Source: an uncultured Myxococcales bacterium
GTDB lineage: Bacteria; Myxococcota_A; UBA9042
Assembly: GCA_903924465.1 (NCBI GenBank)
Contig: CAIYBN010000024.1
Span: forward strand, 1 to 32,550
DNA: 32,550 bases
Direction: 5' to 3'
Below the pieces are notes generated by a model that was given only the letters and a program-made list of their open reading frames with translations, had not been told where the DNA came from and made no database searches. Below are positions 14,466 through 22,959 of the stretch, piece after piece. Position 1 is the stretch's first letter. Each line of letters opens with the position of its first letter. The position numbers and the translations under genes were made by a program.

Positions 14466-16888
14466 GCGGGACAATCCATGCGGATACGTTGGCTTTCATC
14501 TCGGCATTGACCGGCAACGATGACACTCCCTGCACCTGGCAGGTCTTTCCCGAAGGAAGCGCCAAATCAGGTGCCGCACGGCCCCGGATCTTGCACGGCT
14601 CTGTGCGAGAAGTGGCGTCACGCCTTCTGCAAGCGAATGCGGACGGCTGCGGCGTGTTCGTGACGGTCAACGAGACGGACCTGACTGGGCGCAAGCAACA
14701 GAATATCGTTGGCGTCCGCGCGCAGTTCATCGACTGCGATACGGTGCGCCCGACATCCTTTCACCTGGAACCTTCGATCGTCGTCGAGTCCAAGGCTGGC
14801 CCGCACGCCTACTTTCTGGTCCGGGAAGCCGAACTCGTACAATTCACGCCCGCTCAAAAACGTCTCGCAGCGGCGTACGGTAGCGACCCAAAAGTTTGCG
14901 ACCTTCCGCGTGTGATGCGGGTGCCCGGCTTCTTTCACAACAAGGAGGAGCCGTACATGGTGCGGCTTGTCGAGTCGCACCCGGAGCGGGTCTATTCGCA
15001 GGCTGATGTCACCGCGGGGCTGCCGGAAGCACCTCCGCGCCCGCCCCGAAGCAGGCCGGGTGCAGGCGCACACGCTCCGGGTGAACGATATCAGCGCGCC
15101 GCGCTCGCGAACGGATGCGACGTAGTGAGAAATGCGATCCAGGGAGAGCGCAACGATACCCTACTCCGGGAGGCGAGATCCCTCGGCCAACTCGTCGCGG
15201 GCGGCGTCCTGAACGTTTCAGATGTCGAAGAAGGGCTGCTGTCGGCCGCTACAGCATCCGGACTGTCACCTGAAGAGGCCGCCGACGCAATTCAACGCGG
15301 CCTGACGTACGGCGCCAACCTCCCGCGGGGTATTCCTGAAGGCAGGACGCATTCCCAGACGATTGGCGGGCAGCGAGTTGAAATCAATCTCGACGGCGAC
15401 CGAACAGATCTCACTGTCGCCGCCGCCATCGACGCGCTTGCGGCAAGTGACACCGAGCTGTTCCAACGTGAAGGTACGCTTGTACAGCTCGTTGAGTCCA
15501 GATCGGACGGAATGAGGACGATCCGCGATGTGCAATCGGTCACGCTCATTGAACGGCTCGCGCGCGTCGCCAGTGTTCGGGAACTCCGACCAGCTGGTCC
15601 AGGTGGTGCAGGCGAATGGGTGCCGACGGGTTTGCCGCGGTTGGTCGCAGAGGCTTTGTCTGTCCGGGGCCAATGGCGGGGTGTCCCGCATCTAGAAGGC
15701 CTGTCGGCGGTCCCCATCGTTGCGCCCAATGGCGAAATCCGCGACTTGCCCGGGTATGACCCGTCAACACGGCTCTTTTTCCAGTCGAACGTCGACTTTC
15801 CACCGGTTCCCAAAACGCCGACGCTCGAAGATGCTCAACTTGCGCTGCAAACGCTGGCGGCGCCGTTCGTCGACTTTCCGTTCGCCGATGACGTGCACCG
15901 CAGCGCAGCGTTGTCGGTAATTCTCACAGGTGTCGCTCGACCGTGTCTCGATGGATCGGTGCCGGGCTTCGTGATTGAGGCCAACGTACGTTCGACGGGC
16001 AAGTCGCTGTGCGCAAACCTAATCGGCTACATCATCGCTGGCACAACGGTCTCGTCGAGTGGTTTCCCGGAGAAGGAAGAGGAACGCGCGAAGGTTTACT
16101 TGTCCGAGTTGCGCCGCGGCGAGACGGTCATCTTGTTTGACGACGTCGCGTCGCCCATTGGCGGTGCAGCGCTCAACAGGCTCCTGACCGCGCCCCGCTT
16201 CTCCGACCGACTGCTGGGATCGTCAGTCGTTCTCGCGCTCCCAGTGCGTCAGGTAGTCATCTTCACGGCAAACAACCCGCGGGTGGTCGGCGATACCGCA
16301 CGCCGTGTGTTGCCGATTCGTATCGTTGCCCAGTGCGAGCGCCCAGAAGATCGGAAAGGTTTCAAGATTCCAAATGTATTCAAGCATGTCAGGGAGGCGC
16401 GCCCTGCGCTTGTTGTCGCGGCGCTGACGGCGATTCGCGCTTGGTATGTCGCCGGCGCGCCGGACATGGGCCTTGAGCCGTGGGGTTCATTCGAGGCGTG
16501 GCTGCCGATCCGAAACATGTTGGTGTGGGCTGGCTGGCCTGACCCGATTGGCACACGAGCCTCGGTGCGGGCGGAGGAGGACGAAGACTTGGCGCCAATA
16601 CGGGAGTTCTTGGAAGCGCTGTACGGCGCGACACTCGACAACGAAGGCCCGCTCACCGCAAAGGACATCGCAGGCGTGGCCAACATGAGTCCGCCGGTCG
16701 ATCTCGGACCTGCATTGGCAGCATTGCCCGGCAGACCAGTCACGCTGCCCTGGGACGCCCGCTCAGTCGGGTACCGGCTCCGCCCTTACAAGGAGCGCGT
16801 GGTCGGCGGTATGCGCTTGGTGACGATGGGGAAAGACGGAAAGATCGGCGTCAACTGGAGCGTTGAGCCGGTAAAATCAAATGGTTAG
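14462..16888 (+). CDS. Primase-helicase fusion: AEP (RepB-type) primase plus SF3-like ATPase
   Basis: An 808-residue replication initiator for island B. The N-terminal archaeo-eukaryotic primase domain shows the three expected motifs: AQFIDCD (Asp91, Asp93), the His-bearing strand AGPHAYF (His115), and VCDLPRVMRVPGF (Asp147). This matches the RepB-type primase family of phages and plasmids. A linker and regulatory region of roughly 300 residues follows. The C-terminal ATPase has a Walker A loop NVRSTGKS (Lys514), Walker B VILFDDV (Asp560-Asp561) and a sensor strand VVIFTANNP. Primase and helicase in one chain resemble the initiators of phage-inducible islands and other satellites. It is unrelated in its primase domain to the TOPRIM enzyme of island A. 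Translation is coupled to alpA by an ATGA overlap. Confidence 0.88.
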   Translation: MSGTIHADTLAFISALTGNDDTPCTWQVFPEGSAKSGAARPRILHGSVREVASRLLQANADGCGVFVTVNETDLTGRKQQNIVGVRAQFIDCDTVRPTSFHLEPSIVVESKAGPHAYFLVREAELVQFTPAQKRLAAAYGSDPKVCDLPRVMRVPGFFHNKEEPYMVRLVESHPERVYSQADVTAGLPEAPPRPPRSRPGAGAHAPGERYQRAALANGCDVVRNAIQGERNDTLLREARSLGQLVAGGVLNVSDVEEGLLSAATASGLSPEEAADAIQRGLTYGANLPRGIPEGRTHSQTIGGQRVEINLDGDRTDLTVAAAIDALAASDTELFQREGTLVQLVESRSDGMRTIRDVQSVTLIERLARVASVRELRPAGPGGAGEWVPTGLPRLVAEALSVRGQWRGVPHLEGLSAVPIVAPNGEIRDLPGYDPSTRLFFQSNVDFPPVPKTPTLEDAQLALQTLAAPFVDFPFADDVHRSAALSVILTGVARPCLDGSVPGFVIEANVRSTGKSLCANLIGYIIAGTTVSSSGFPEKEEERAKVYLSELRRGETVILFDDVASPIGGAALNRLLTAPRFSDRLLGSSVVLALPVRQVVIFTANNPRVVGDTARRVLPIRIVAQCERPEDRKGFKIPNVFKHVREARPALVVAALTAIRAWYVAGAPDMGLEPWGSFEAWLPIRNMLVWAGWPDPIGTRASVRAEEDEDLAPIREFLEALYGATLDNEGPLTAKDIAGVANMSPPVDLGPALAALPGRPVTLPWDARSVGYRLRPYKERVVGGMRLVTMGKDGKIGVNWSVEPVKSNG

Positions 16889-16904
16889 CAATACCCGAAT
16901 TCGG

Positions 16905-17050
16905 ATCGGTGACGATGGTGACGATGCTTCCCCACTCAGCTCTCGGACGAGGGGGTGGGGGCACGCGCTGCGTGCGACGACGTGCGCAGACCGCACAGCG
17001 TGTGGACGGTGAGCCGCAAGCATCGTCACCATCGTCTCATCGTCACCGAT
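16905..17050. repeat. Long inverted repeat built from GGTGACGATG units; candidate origin or recombinase site
   Basis: The left arm (16905-16929) holds two head-to-tail GGTGACGATG-type units. The right arm (17018-17050) holds the same units inverted. Two perfect pairings are visible: 16 bp (16914-16929 with 17018-17033) and 13 bp (16905-16917 with 17038-17050). The 88 bp between them contains a G-rich run (GGGGGTGGGGG). It lies just after the primase-helicase gene and ends 26 bp before the serine recombinase start. The iteron-like units beside a replication gene suggest a replication origin. The placement directly upstream of a resolvase equally fits a res site or operator. Confidence 0.7.
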
Positions 17051-17075
17051 GCCGATCGCATCGCAGGAGATTCTG

Positions 17076-17687
17076 ATGACCCGCACCGCCCTCTACGCCC
17101 GCGTCTCGACCCTCGACCGCGGCCAGGACCCCGAAACCCAACTCGCCGAACTGCGCGCGGTCGCAGCGCAGCGCGGCTGGACCGTCACCGGCGAGTACGT
17201 CGACCGTGGCGTCAGCGGTGGCAGGGCGACGCGGCCGGAGTTGGACCGCCTCATGGCCGACGCACGCCGCTGCAAGCTCGACGTCGTCGCGGTGTGGAAG
17301 TTTGACCGATTCGCCCGCTCGACGACGCACCTGCTGGCGGCACTGGAGGAATTCGGTCGGCTGGGCGTCGATTTCGTCAGCCTGCGCGAGCAGATTGATA
17401 CCGCGACGCCGGTCGGAAAGATGGTGTTCACGATGGTCGGCGCAATGGCGGAGTTTGAGAAGTCGTTGATCGTCGAGCGCGTCAAGGCCGGTGTTGCGCG
17501 CGCACAAGCTGAGGGCAAGCACTGCGGGCGGCCGCGCAAGGCGCTGGACCTGCGCGCGGCGCGGCTGCTGCTGGAGGCGGGGAAGTCGGAGCGCGAGGTC
17601 GCGGACATGCTCGGGCTGCCGCGCGCGACGTTGCAGCGGCGGCTGCGCGAGGCTGGCCCAAAAGCCCCGGATTCCGAAGCGGCCTGA
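17076..17687 (+). CDS. Serine recombinase, resolvase/invertase family
   Basis: A 203-residue small serine recombinase. The catalytic domain starts MTRTALYARVSTLDRGQDPETQ with the nucleophile Ser in YARVS, then GVSGG, DVVAVWKFDRFARS (the conserved DRFxRS box) and ATPVGKMVFTMVGAMAEFEKSLIVERVKAG (the oligomerisation helix region). The C-terminal helix-turn-helix is KSEREVADMLGLPRATLQRRL. The start at 17076 has AGGAG eight bases upstream and removes nine non-conserved residues. Full-length proteins of this class catalyse resolution or inversion at short sites; the inverted repeat just upstream is a candidate. Whether it serves island B or a separate transposon cannot be told, as no transposase is visible. 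Confidence 0.92.
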   Translation: MTRTALYARVSTLDRGQDPETQLAELRAVAAQRGWTVTGEYVDRGVSGGRATRPELDRLMADARRCKLDVVAVWKFDRFARSTTHLLAALEEFGRLGVDFVSLREQIDTATPVGKMVFTMVGAMAEFEKSLIVERVKAGVARAQAEGKHCGRPRKALDLRAARLLLEAGKSEREVADMLGLPRATLQRRLREAGPKAPDSEAA

Positions 17688-17760
17688 ACGGAGCCTTTGG
17701 ACGGCCCGCAAGTCTGGCTCAGAAATGGCCCACAAGCAGGTGGTTTTTGGACGACACCGA

Positions 17761-19164
17761 CTACTTCGGCTTGATGGTGTAGCTCAGGGACATCGTGCTG
17801 CCCGAGTACAACGGCCCCGAATTGCCAGTGCCAGACTTCACCCAGGCCAGCCAACTGCCAAGTTTCACGCCATCCATGTAGTCGGATGTGGCGACCGTGG
17901 TGTCCTCGTCCCAAACGGCAAGTGACAGCACGTCGGTCTGCTGCAGTACCACGTCAAACGACTCGCCCCACACGGGCGTAAACGTGTCCTGCTGGCTGGT
18001 CGTGGTCGCGACGATCGTGTCGTTGACTTCGATGTTGACGAACGGGTCCGGCGCGCCGCCGAACGCGTCCCACGCGCTACCGGTTGAGTCGGTCAACGGC
18101 ATGTTTCCGCTCAGAATCTTGATGGTGTACGTGTGGCCAAACGCAGTCGTGCACTTGCCGTTGCCGCCGCAGACCGATTGCGCATCGCACTGACCGCTTG
18201 CGGTGCACGCGGCGCAGCCAAGAGAGCCCGCGACGCACACCAAGCCGCCGATACAATCCGCGGGCGCCAACTTCTTCTTGCACCCGTCCACGCCGACCTG
18301 ACACGCGACAACCTGCCCGCCAGCGTTGCAGGCGTCCTGCGTGCATTCATCGGTGCATGGCTTGACGCAGGCCGCGTTCTTGCACTGCATCCCGGCACCG
18401 CAAGCCTGTGCGGTCAACTTGCCCGTCACGGCGTCGCAGGTGTAGGCGGTGTTGGCGGCGCACTTTTCGTCGGCCGCGGTGCACGCCTCGCACAAACACG
18501 TCTTATTCTGGCCTGTGTTGGCGCCGCACTGTGAGAAGGCGACGAAGCCCGCCGCCTTGCAGTCAGCGTCTGAGCACAGCTTGGCCCCCATCGCGCCGCT
18601 GGCATCGCAGAAGTGCAGCGTCGTCCCGTCGCAGAAGTTGTCGGCTGGGCTGCACGGCGCGACACAGGTGGTGCCCGCACACACAGATCCACTGGCGCAC
18701 TTGCAGGTGCCGCCGCAACCGTCGTTACCACACGAATTCGCGGCACAGCTCGGCTTGCAGGTTGTCGACTTGCACTTGAACGTCCCGGGGTCGCAAATCG
18801 CCGCGGCATCGGGACAGGTGCCACAGGTGCCACCGCAACCATCATCGCCGCATTCCTTCCCCGAGCAAGCTGGCGCGCAGGAGGTGACGCACTTGGCAGC
18901 GGCGCTGCAGGTCGGCGCCGCGGCTGGGCAGGCGCCACACGTGCCGCCACAGCCGTCGTTGCCGCATTCCTTGCCGTTACAGGCAGGCGTGCAGGCGTCG
19001 GTGAACGTGTCGCTACCGGTGCTGGCGGTATCTTTGGTGGCGGCGGTGAAGCCCAAGTCTTCGGTCGCATCGACCGCCATCGCACCGCCACCACCACCGC
19101 CGCCGACCGACGATGCGCACCCCACGCACATCGACAACACCACACACACCGATCCGCTCTTCAT
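17761..19164 (-). CDS. Cys-rich lipoprotein with C-terminal C2 domain
   Basis: A 467-residue secreted lipoprotein. The ATG at 19164 is preceded by GGAGG and gives a short signal peptide ending MCVGC (Cys16). A Gly-rich linker follows, then three repeats of the form CxPxCxGKECGxDGCGGTCGxCP, then a longer region of scattered CxxxC motifs. From about residue 342 to the end is a C2-type beta-sandwich: YTIKILSG, APDPFVNIEVND, FTPVWGESFDVVLQ and LSLAVWDEDT, with the Asp residues that normally bind calcium. C2 domains bind lipid or protein in a calcium-dependent way; here it would act outside the cytoplasm. The gene ends convergently, 73 bp from the recombinase gene. Codon use and style match the other lipoproteins of the window. 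Confidence 0.88.
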   Translation of the reverse strand: MKSGSVCVVLSMCVGCASSVGGGGGGGAMAVDATEDLGFTAATKDTASTGSDTFTDACTPACNGKECGNDGCGGTCGACPAAAPTCSAAAKCVTSCAPACSGKECGDDGCGGTCGTCPDAAAICDPGTFKCKSTTCKPSCAANSCGNDGCGGTCKCASGSVCAGTTCVAPCSPADNFCDGTTLHFCDASGAMGAKLCSDADCKAAGFVAFSQCGANTGQNKTCLCEACTAADEKCAANTAYTCDAVTGKLTAQACGAGMQCKNAACVKPCTDECTQDACNAGGQVVACQVGVDGCKKKLAPADCIGGLVCVAGSLGCAACTASGQCDAQSVCGGNGKCTTAFGHTYTIKILSGNMPLTDSTGSAWDAFGGAPDPFVNIEVNDTIVATTTSQQDTFTPVWGESFDVVLQQTDVLSLAVWDEDTTVATSDYMDGVKLGSWLAWVKSGTGNSGPLYSGSTMSLSYTIKPK

Positions 19165-19320
19165 AGAATCCTCCAACTTTTCCGCATGTTTCATCCGCCG
19201 CACCGCTCAAAACAAGATCCGACAAGTCATATTACATCCGCTTTTATGCATCCGCAATCTGTCTTCAGAAGTCCTGTCAACGCCAGTGGGCGACGGCACG
19301 ATCTCGTCCGGAGGTGCGGC

Positions 19321-19656
19321 GTGAGCAAACTGGCGAAGTTGGTCGGCAAAAATGTGGCGGATCAGCGAAAGAGAATTGGAATCACGCAAGCCACTCTCGC
19401 TGAACGAGTCGGCGTTGCGGTGGAAACGATTGGGCGGCTCGAACGCGGTGCGTCTCAGCCATCATTCGGCAAGATGTGCGAGATCGCCGAAACACTGGGC
19501 GCCGACATCGGATTTGTCGTTGGCTCCGTGCCCCCGGATTCGCACGCACAAGCCGTGGCGAAGTTGACCAGCATCGCACGGTCGCGATCGGTAGCTGACG
19601 TGGAATTACTGATTCAGATTGCGGAATCCGTGTTTCTTCGCCTAGATGAGCGGTGA
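19321..19656 (+). CDS. XRE-family helix-turn-helix regulator
   Basis: A 111-residue regulator starting with GTG at 19321, seven bases after GGAGG. The XRE domain is NVADQRKRIGITQATLAERV followed by GVAVETIGRLERGASQPSF (residues about 11-50). The C-terminal part (LGADIGFVVGS, then a helical tail) is ordinary for the family. It is transcribed divergently from the C2 lipoprotein gene with 156 bp between starts, a stretch rich in A/T around 19200-19250 where promoters for both probably lie. Its stop overlaps a GTG opening a short frame that may be the remnant of a partner toxin gene. Confidence 0.88.
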   Translation: MSKLAKLVGKNVADQRKRIGITQATLAERVGVAVETIGRLERGASQPSFGKMCEIAETLGADIGFVVGSVPPDSHAQAVAKLTSIARSRSVADVELLIQIAESVFLRLDER

Positions 19657-19805
19657 AGCCGTCGCGGTCCGAGCACGGAGACCATGCCGTCGTGAACAAG
19701 TTGATGCTCCAGCTGGCGCGGCGCGCGGGCTTGGCGCGTCGTGGACCGCACTTCAACGGCGACCGCGGGTTGCTGCGCCTGCAACGCACCTCGACGCACT
19801 TATGA
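19653..19805 (+). pseudogene. Possible hipA-like toxin remnant
   Basis: A GTG at 19653 overlaps the XRE stop (GTGA) and opens a 50-residue frame containing HGDHAVVNKLMLQLARRAGL and GDRGLLRLQR. These are reminiscent of the region of HipA kinases that reads roughly NE-x-LARxAGL followed by GD-x-L-x-RFDR. An XRE gene followed by overlapping hipA is the usual hipBA layout. The kinase core is absent, so if correct this is a decayed module. The resemblance is short and recalled from memory. Confidence 0.3.
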
Positions 19806-20123
19806 CGCCGCGTATGCGCTGACGGACGCGGAAACGAGCGCCGCGGGGACCGGTAGGCCGGCCGTAGGCGGTCGCGGGCGCCCGAGTTGCTCGAACCCGG
19901 CGCTTTTTGGGCCTGACACACGCGCTCTTGGGCTTTGACGCCCACAGTGGACCGCCCGAGACTGGCCGTCAGGCGCAGTTGCGGATGGTTCGAGGCTGTC
20001 GCGGGGCCGGATGCGGGCGGTGAATGGCGAACCGAGACCCCATCGCACCTACTACTAGCGCGAAGCATTGGCGCAGGCGAAGTGGGACATGGGGGCGTTT
20101 CGGGCAGAACGCCAGCACCGGTC
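19806..20123. other. Gene-free stretch, possibly decayed sequence
   Basis: No frame here has convincing protein features, and I see no RNA gene, repeat or terminator. It separates the possible hipA remnant from the HNH gene, which ends at 20124. It may be decayed coding sequence. Confidence 0.35.
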
Positions 20124-21068
20124 TCAGCCAAACCGCTCAAAGCAGTTCTCGTTGTGCCACAGCAGCAGAGACTTGTCCGGCCGTTCCTTCGGGTTCTCCG
20201 GCACGGCGACCGTTTTGCCATGAAAGTCATAGTAGATCTTTCCGTTCGAATACTCTTCGCGCAGCCGTGAGCTGACCTCGAAACGCAGATCGGGCGTCAC
20301 GGTGACATAGCCCTTGTCGAAGAGCCGATGGATATCCGTCCGCAGCAGCAGCCCATTCTGCACGCGGTGATCGCCTTCACCGGCGAACGGGCGGATGTGG
20401 GCCGCGTCCAGCACCGGCAGTGAATGTTCGCCGCTGACTGCACAAGCGCGCCCATAGGCCGACGTCACCGCGAGCCGAAACGCGCCCTGCCCCAGCCGCG
20501 GTGTGACCTCGTACGGCTGGCCAAACTTGGCGGCCTGGACGACGGAGTCCTGGGTGAGCGGCGTGGTGAGTTCACCCAGTTCCAACACGCGCTGCATACA
20601 GGCACCAAAGATCCGCTTGCCTTCACCGGTGTCGATGTCGATCCGGGCGCCCGAGACAACGTTGTCGTGCCAATCGTCCGGTTGCGGCACCCACATCGAT
20701 TCGGGGAAGAACACCGGGTGGAACAGCAAGATGCAGCCGATTTCCTCGGCACCGGTCGTCGTCATGCCTTTGCGGTACTGGCCGATGGCCGTGCGCATGG
20801 CGGACAGTGTCGGCGCACCGTTCATCTGGCCGAAGGTGTCCCAGGCGATGCCGACAGGGACTTGTTCATACCGCGAAAAGAAGCCCATGCCGGCGATGGC
20901 GCGGTGCGGCGCCTTGAGTCGGAGGAAGAACGGCGAGCCGGACGCCACGGCACGGAAGTTGCGCAGGGAGCCTGGCTGCCAGAAGTTCACTTCCTCAACG
21001 TTGTCGAGGTTGTGGAGGAAGTCGAACCACGTCTTGTCTGTGTTGCCGATGTAGCCCATTCGCGACAT
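20124..21068 (-). CDS. HNH endonuclease domain protein (restriction-like)
   Basis: A 314-residue protein with a C-terminal HNH nuclease. About residues 195-265 read YGRACAVSGEHSLPVLDAAHIRPFAGEG, then VQNGLLLRTDIHRLFDKGYVTV. The AAH, NGLLL and DIHRLFD boxes are those of the HNH_2 type found in putative restriction nucleases. The N-terminal half (YIGNTDKTWFDFLHN, VNFWQPGS, SPFFLRLKAPHRAIAGMGFF, AWDTFGQMNG) occurs with this nuclease in uncharacterised proteins and may read DNA. I chose the ATG at 21068 (GGGAG eight bases upstream); the frame is open back to 21335 but without similar features. No methylase is adjacent, so self-protection, if needed, must come from elsewhere. A defence role is inference. 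Confidence 0.88.
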   Translation of the reverse strand: MSRMGYIGNTDKTWFDFLHNLDNVEEVNFWQPGSLRNFRAVASGSPFFLRLKAPHRAIAGMGFFSRYEQVPVGIAWDTFGQMNGAPTLSAMRTAIGQYRKGMTTTGAEEIGCILLFHPVFFPESMWVPQPDDWHDNVVSGARIDIDTGEGKRIFGACMQRVLELGELTTPLTQDSVVQAAKFGQPYEVTPRLGQGAFRLAVTSAYGRACAVSGEHSLPVLDAAHIRPFAGEGDHRVQNGLLLRTDIHRLFDKGYVTVTPDLRFEVSSRLREEYSNGKIYYDFHGKTVAVPENPKERPDKSLLLWHNENCFERFG

Positions 21069-21489
21069 GACGTGATCTCCCGGTGCAGGTGCAGAAACGG
21101 ATTGCGGAGCGCGCGTCCGATAGTCAGCCTTGTCCCGAAATCCGTCCATCGGTTCCGAACGGTTGGGCGGAGTCTCAAGCGTTTTCAGCCACATCAACGG
21201 GGAATGGGTTTCAGACGGCGCGGCCCGTGTCGGTCGAGGCGCGCGTTCCGCGATGGTTTCATTGGCGAACAGTTCGATTTCGACCCGGCAATGATCGCTC
21301 GGGCCCCGATCGTCGGGTGAATTGCGCGCCATCACCGGCAGGCGCGGAACCAGATCGCGGGACGCGAAACGAAGTCCAGCTGCCTCTCACCTGTCGCCGG
21401 AGCCTTCCAACTCGATTGGCATGTCGGCACGTTCTTGGCGTGGAGCGGCAGTTCGTCAGGCGATGGCTGAGCCTGTCGGCCAAATTGCG
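21069..21489. other. Stretch upstream of the HNH gene
   Basis: The HNH frame remains open on the minus strand to 21335 but shows no conserved sequence or alternative ribosome binding site. I see no other gene. The right end runs into the first copy of the dispersed module. Confidence 0.35.
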
Positions 21490-21684
21490 TCAGTACACGA
21501 CCTCGCCGCCCTGGATGACGCCGCACAGACGCTGACGTGCGCGAAGATGCGCAACGTGTGACCCGTGGACCTGCGCCGTCGCCGGCACTTCGCACTGCGG
21601 GCACCAGACGGCGGCGATGGTGTCAACGCCGACTTGTCCCAAATGAACGTGAAGTCCGCTGGCCGTCCCCGCAGCCAAAGTCAT
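21490..21684 (-). repeat. Dispersed CxxC module, copy 1 (longest intact frame, 64 codons)
   Basis: The 75-bp core (21583-21657) is shared without gaps with copies at 27143, 29472 and 31578. In this copy the minus-strand frame is open from ATG 21684 to a stop at 21490: SGLHVHLGQVGVDTIAAVWC, then PQCEVPA, HLRARQRLCGVIQGGEVVY. The conserved parts are LHVxxGQVxVDTIA, a CxxC pair that could bind zinc, and the end QGxEVxY. No good ribosome binding site precedes the ATG. It may be a small gene or a remnant of one; I do not recognise the family. Confidence 0.6.
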
Positions 21685-21943
21685 GGACCCGCAAGTGCCG
21701 GCCGCGGGTGCGGGCGCGTCTGAACACGCGAATATGACGCGATTCTGGTTCGCGATTCAGTTCGCGATTCTGGTCGTTGACATCCGCGCTGCCCTGCCGG
21801 AGACTGTCCGTCAGGTGCCGTCGGAGACGGTCCGCGTCGCCGGAGGGCAACGTGGAAGTGGCGAATGGTAAAGCCGGATATGTTCGGCATGAGTGCGCCA
21901 AGAACGGTGCCGGTGAAGGCTGTTGAGATCGCAGGAGGTGGTA

Positions 21944-22651
21944 ATGGACCAGTTGGAAGCCTTTGCTGCGTTCTTGGCCTTCGGTGCAGGCATTGACTGG
22001 ACCGGCGAGCTGGACGGTTACGATTGGAACGGCAATTGGCGAGCTGGGATCGACAGACGCTTTGAACATCATTCAATGATTTCGGCTGCGCTCAGACCCG
22101 CCGCTCACCCGGCCGAGTTTGCTGCCGCCGCCGACACAATCAGGACTTGGGGCGGAATCAATGCGCGGATTCAGCTACCCGATCTCGTGGCATTCCGAAA
22201 TTCATCAGTCGTGCTCGCGGGCGGCCCCGCGGGAATCGGTTTGGACGATGCGCGGGTTGCCGGCGTACGTATCGCGACGGCATCCAAGATCTACGGCGCT
22301 GTCGATCCGCGAGTTTGGTCTATCTACGACTCGCGGGTGGGTCGCGAGCTGCAGCGTCGTGTCCGCCAGCACGTTCAGCTGCCAGCCGACACGGCGCCAC
22401 CTGCCGCCCTGCAGTTCAAGATGCCACCTCCTCAGGGAAATCCGCCCCCTCCCGCGCCGGATCCAAAGGTCGGCGTAATCACGTACCACGCCCAGGGTCG
22501 AAGCGGCTTTTTGCGCGCCAGCCATGTCTTTCGGCGAGTGGCGGCGATGTTGCAGGCCAACGGCGGACTTCCGAACGGTTTTCATCACGTTGATCAGACG
22601 TGGCAGGCCTATCACATCGAGATGGCCATGTTCGCAATGGGCGTTCCATGA
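21944..22651 (+). CDS. Unknown protein with a SKIxxxxxPxxxxxxDSRV motif
   Basis: A 235-residue cytosolic protein. The ATG at 21944 has AGGAGG eight bases upstream. Near residues 112-135 is the sequence VRIATASKIYGAVDPRVWSIYDSRVGREL. The S/T-SKI...P...IYDSRV pattern recurs in helical proteins of unknown function in bacterial genomes and somewhat recalls helix-hairpin-helix DNA glycosylase-like folds, which I cannot confirm. A proline-rich linker (FKMPPPQGNPPPPAPDP) separates this from a C-terminal part ending HHVDQTWQAYHIEMAMFAMG. No signal peptide or membrane segment is present. It stands alone between copy 1 of the dispersed module and a tail fragment of the same module. Confidence 0.75.
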   Translation: MDQLEAFAAFLAFGAGIDWTGELDGYDWNGNWRAGIDRRFEHHSMISAALRPAAHPAEFAAAADTIRTWGGINARIQLPDLVAFRNSSVVLAGGPAGIGLDDARVAGVRIATASKIYGAVDPRVWSIYDSRVGRELQRRVRQHVQLPADTAPPAALQFKMPPPQGNPPPPAPDPKVGVITYHAQGRSGFLRASHVFRRVAAMLQANGGLPNGFHHVDQTWQAYHIEMAMFAMGVP

Positions 22652-22692
22652 CCGCCACCTGCTGAAAGCGCTTCATCAAGGTCGATCTCTGC

Positions 22693-22726
22693 GCCAGTAG
22701 CCGACCTCGACGCCTTGGCGGCAGCG
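22693..22726 (-). repeat. Dispersed CxxC module, tail-only fragment
   Basis: Minus-strand reading gives QGVEVGYWRR, the same ending as in the module copies near 31495 (QGVEVGYRR) and 29383 (QGVLKGHWR). The CxxC core is missing here. The plus strand reads GCCAGTAGCCGAC followed by CGACGCC. Confidence 0.5.
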
Positions 22727-22757
22727 GTGCCGACGAGGTGCACAACCCCGACTCCGA

Positions 22758-22822
22758 ACGCTGCGCCCTGAACGACGCTGCGCCCTGAACCTGATTAGCT
22801 TGCGACACGCTGCGTCCTGAAC
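22758..22822 (+). repeat. Three 16-bp repeats in the gap before the pseudokinase
   Basis: ACGCTGCGCCCTGAAC occurs at 22758-22773 and 22775-22790, and with one change (ACGCTGCGTCCTGAAC) at 22807-22822. They lie about 140-200 bp upstream of the pseudokinase start. A regulator-binding array is possible. Otherwise I see no gene in 22652-22959 apart from the module tail fragment. Confidence 0.55.
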
Positions 22823-22959
22823 CTTGACGGGCTCGCCGGCCCCGGCATGCTGCTCGTCGGGTCGGTTCCGGACGCTGGAGTGTCGGATTAGCGCTCAGCG
22901 GCGGTGGTGCGTCCCGTGTCCGGCCAAAATTGACGCCGCCTGCCTTCGGGATCACCTTC

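Noticed and set aside
19856..19902. tRNA-like stretch around CCCGAGTTGCTCGAACCCGG
   Set aside because: It recalls a T loop, but the flanking bases do not form a T stem plus acceptor stem, and no other tRNA arms are present.
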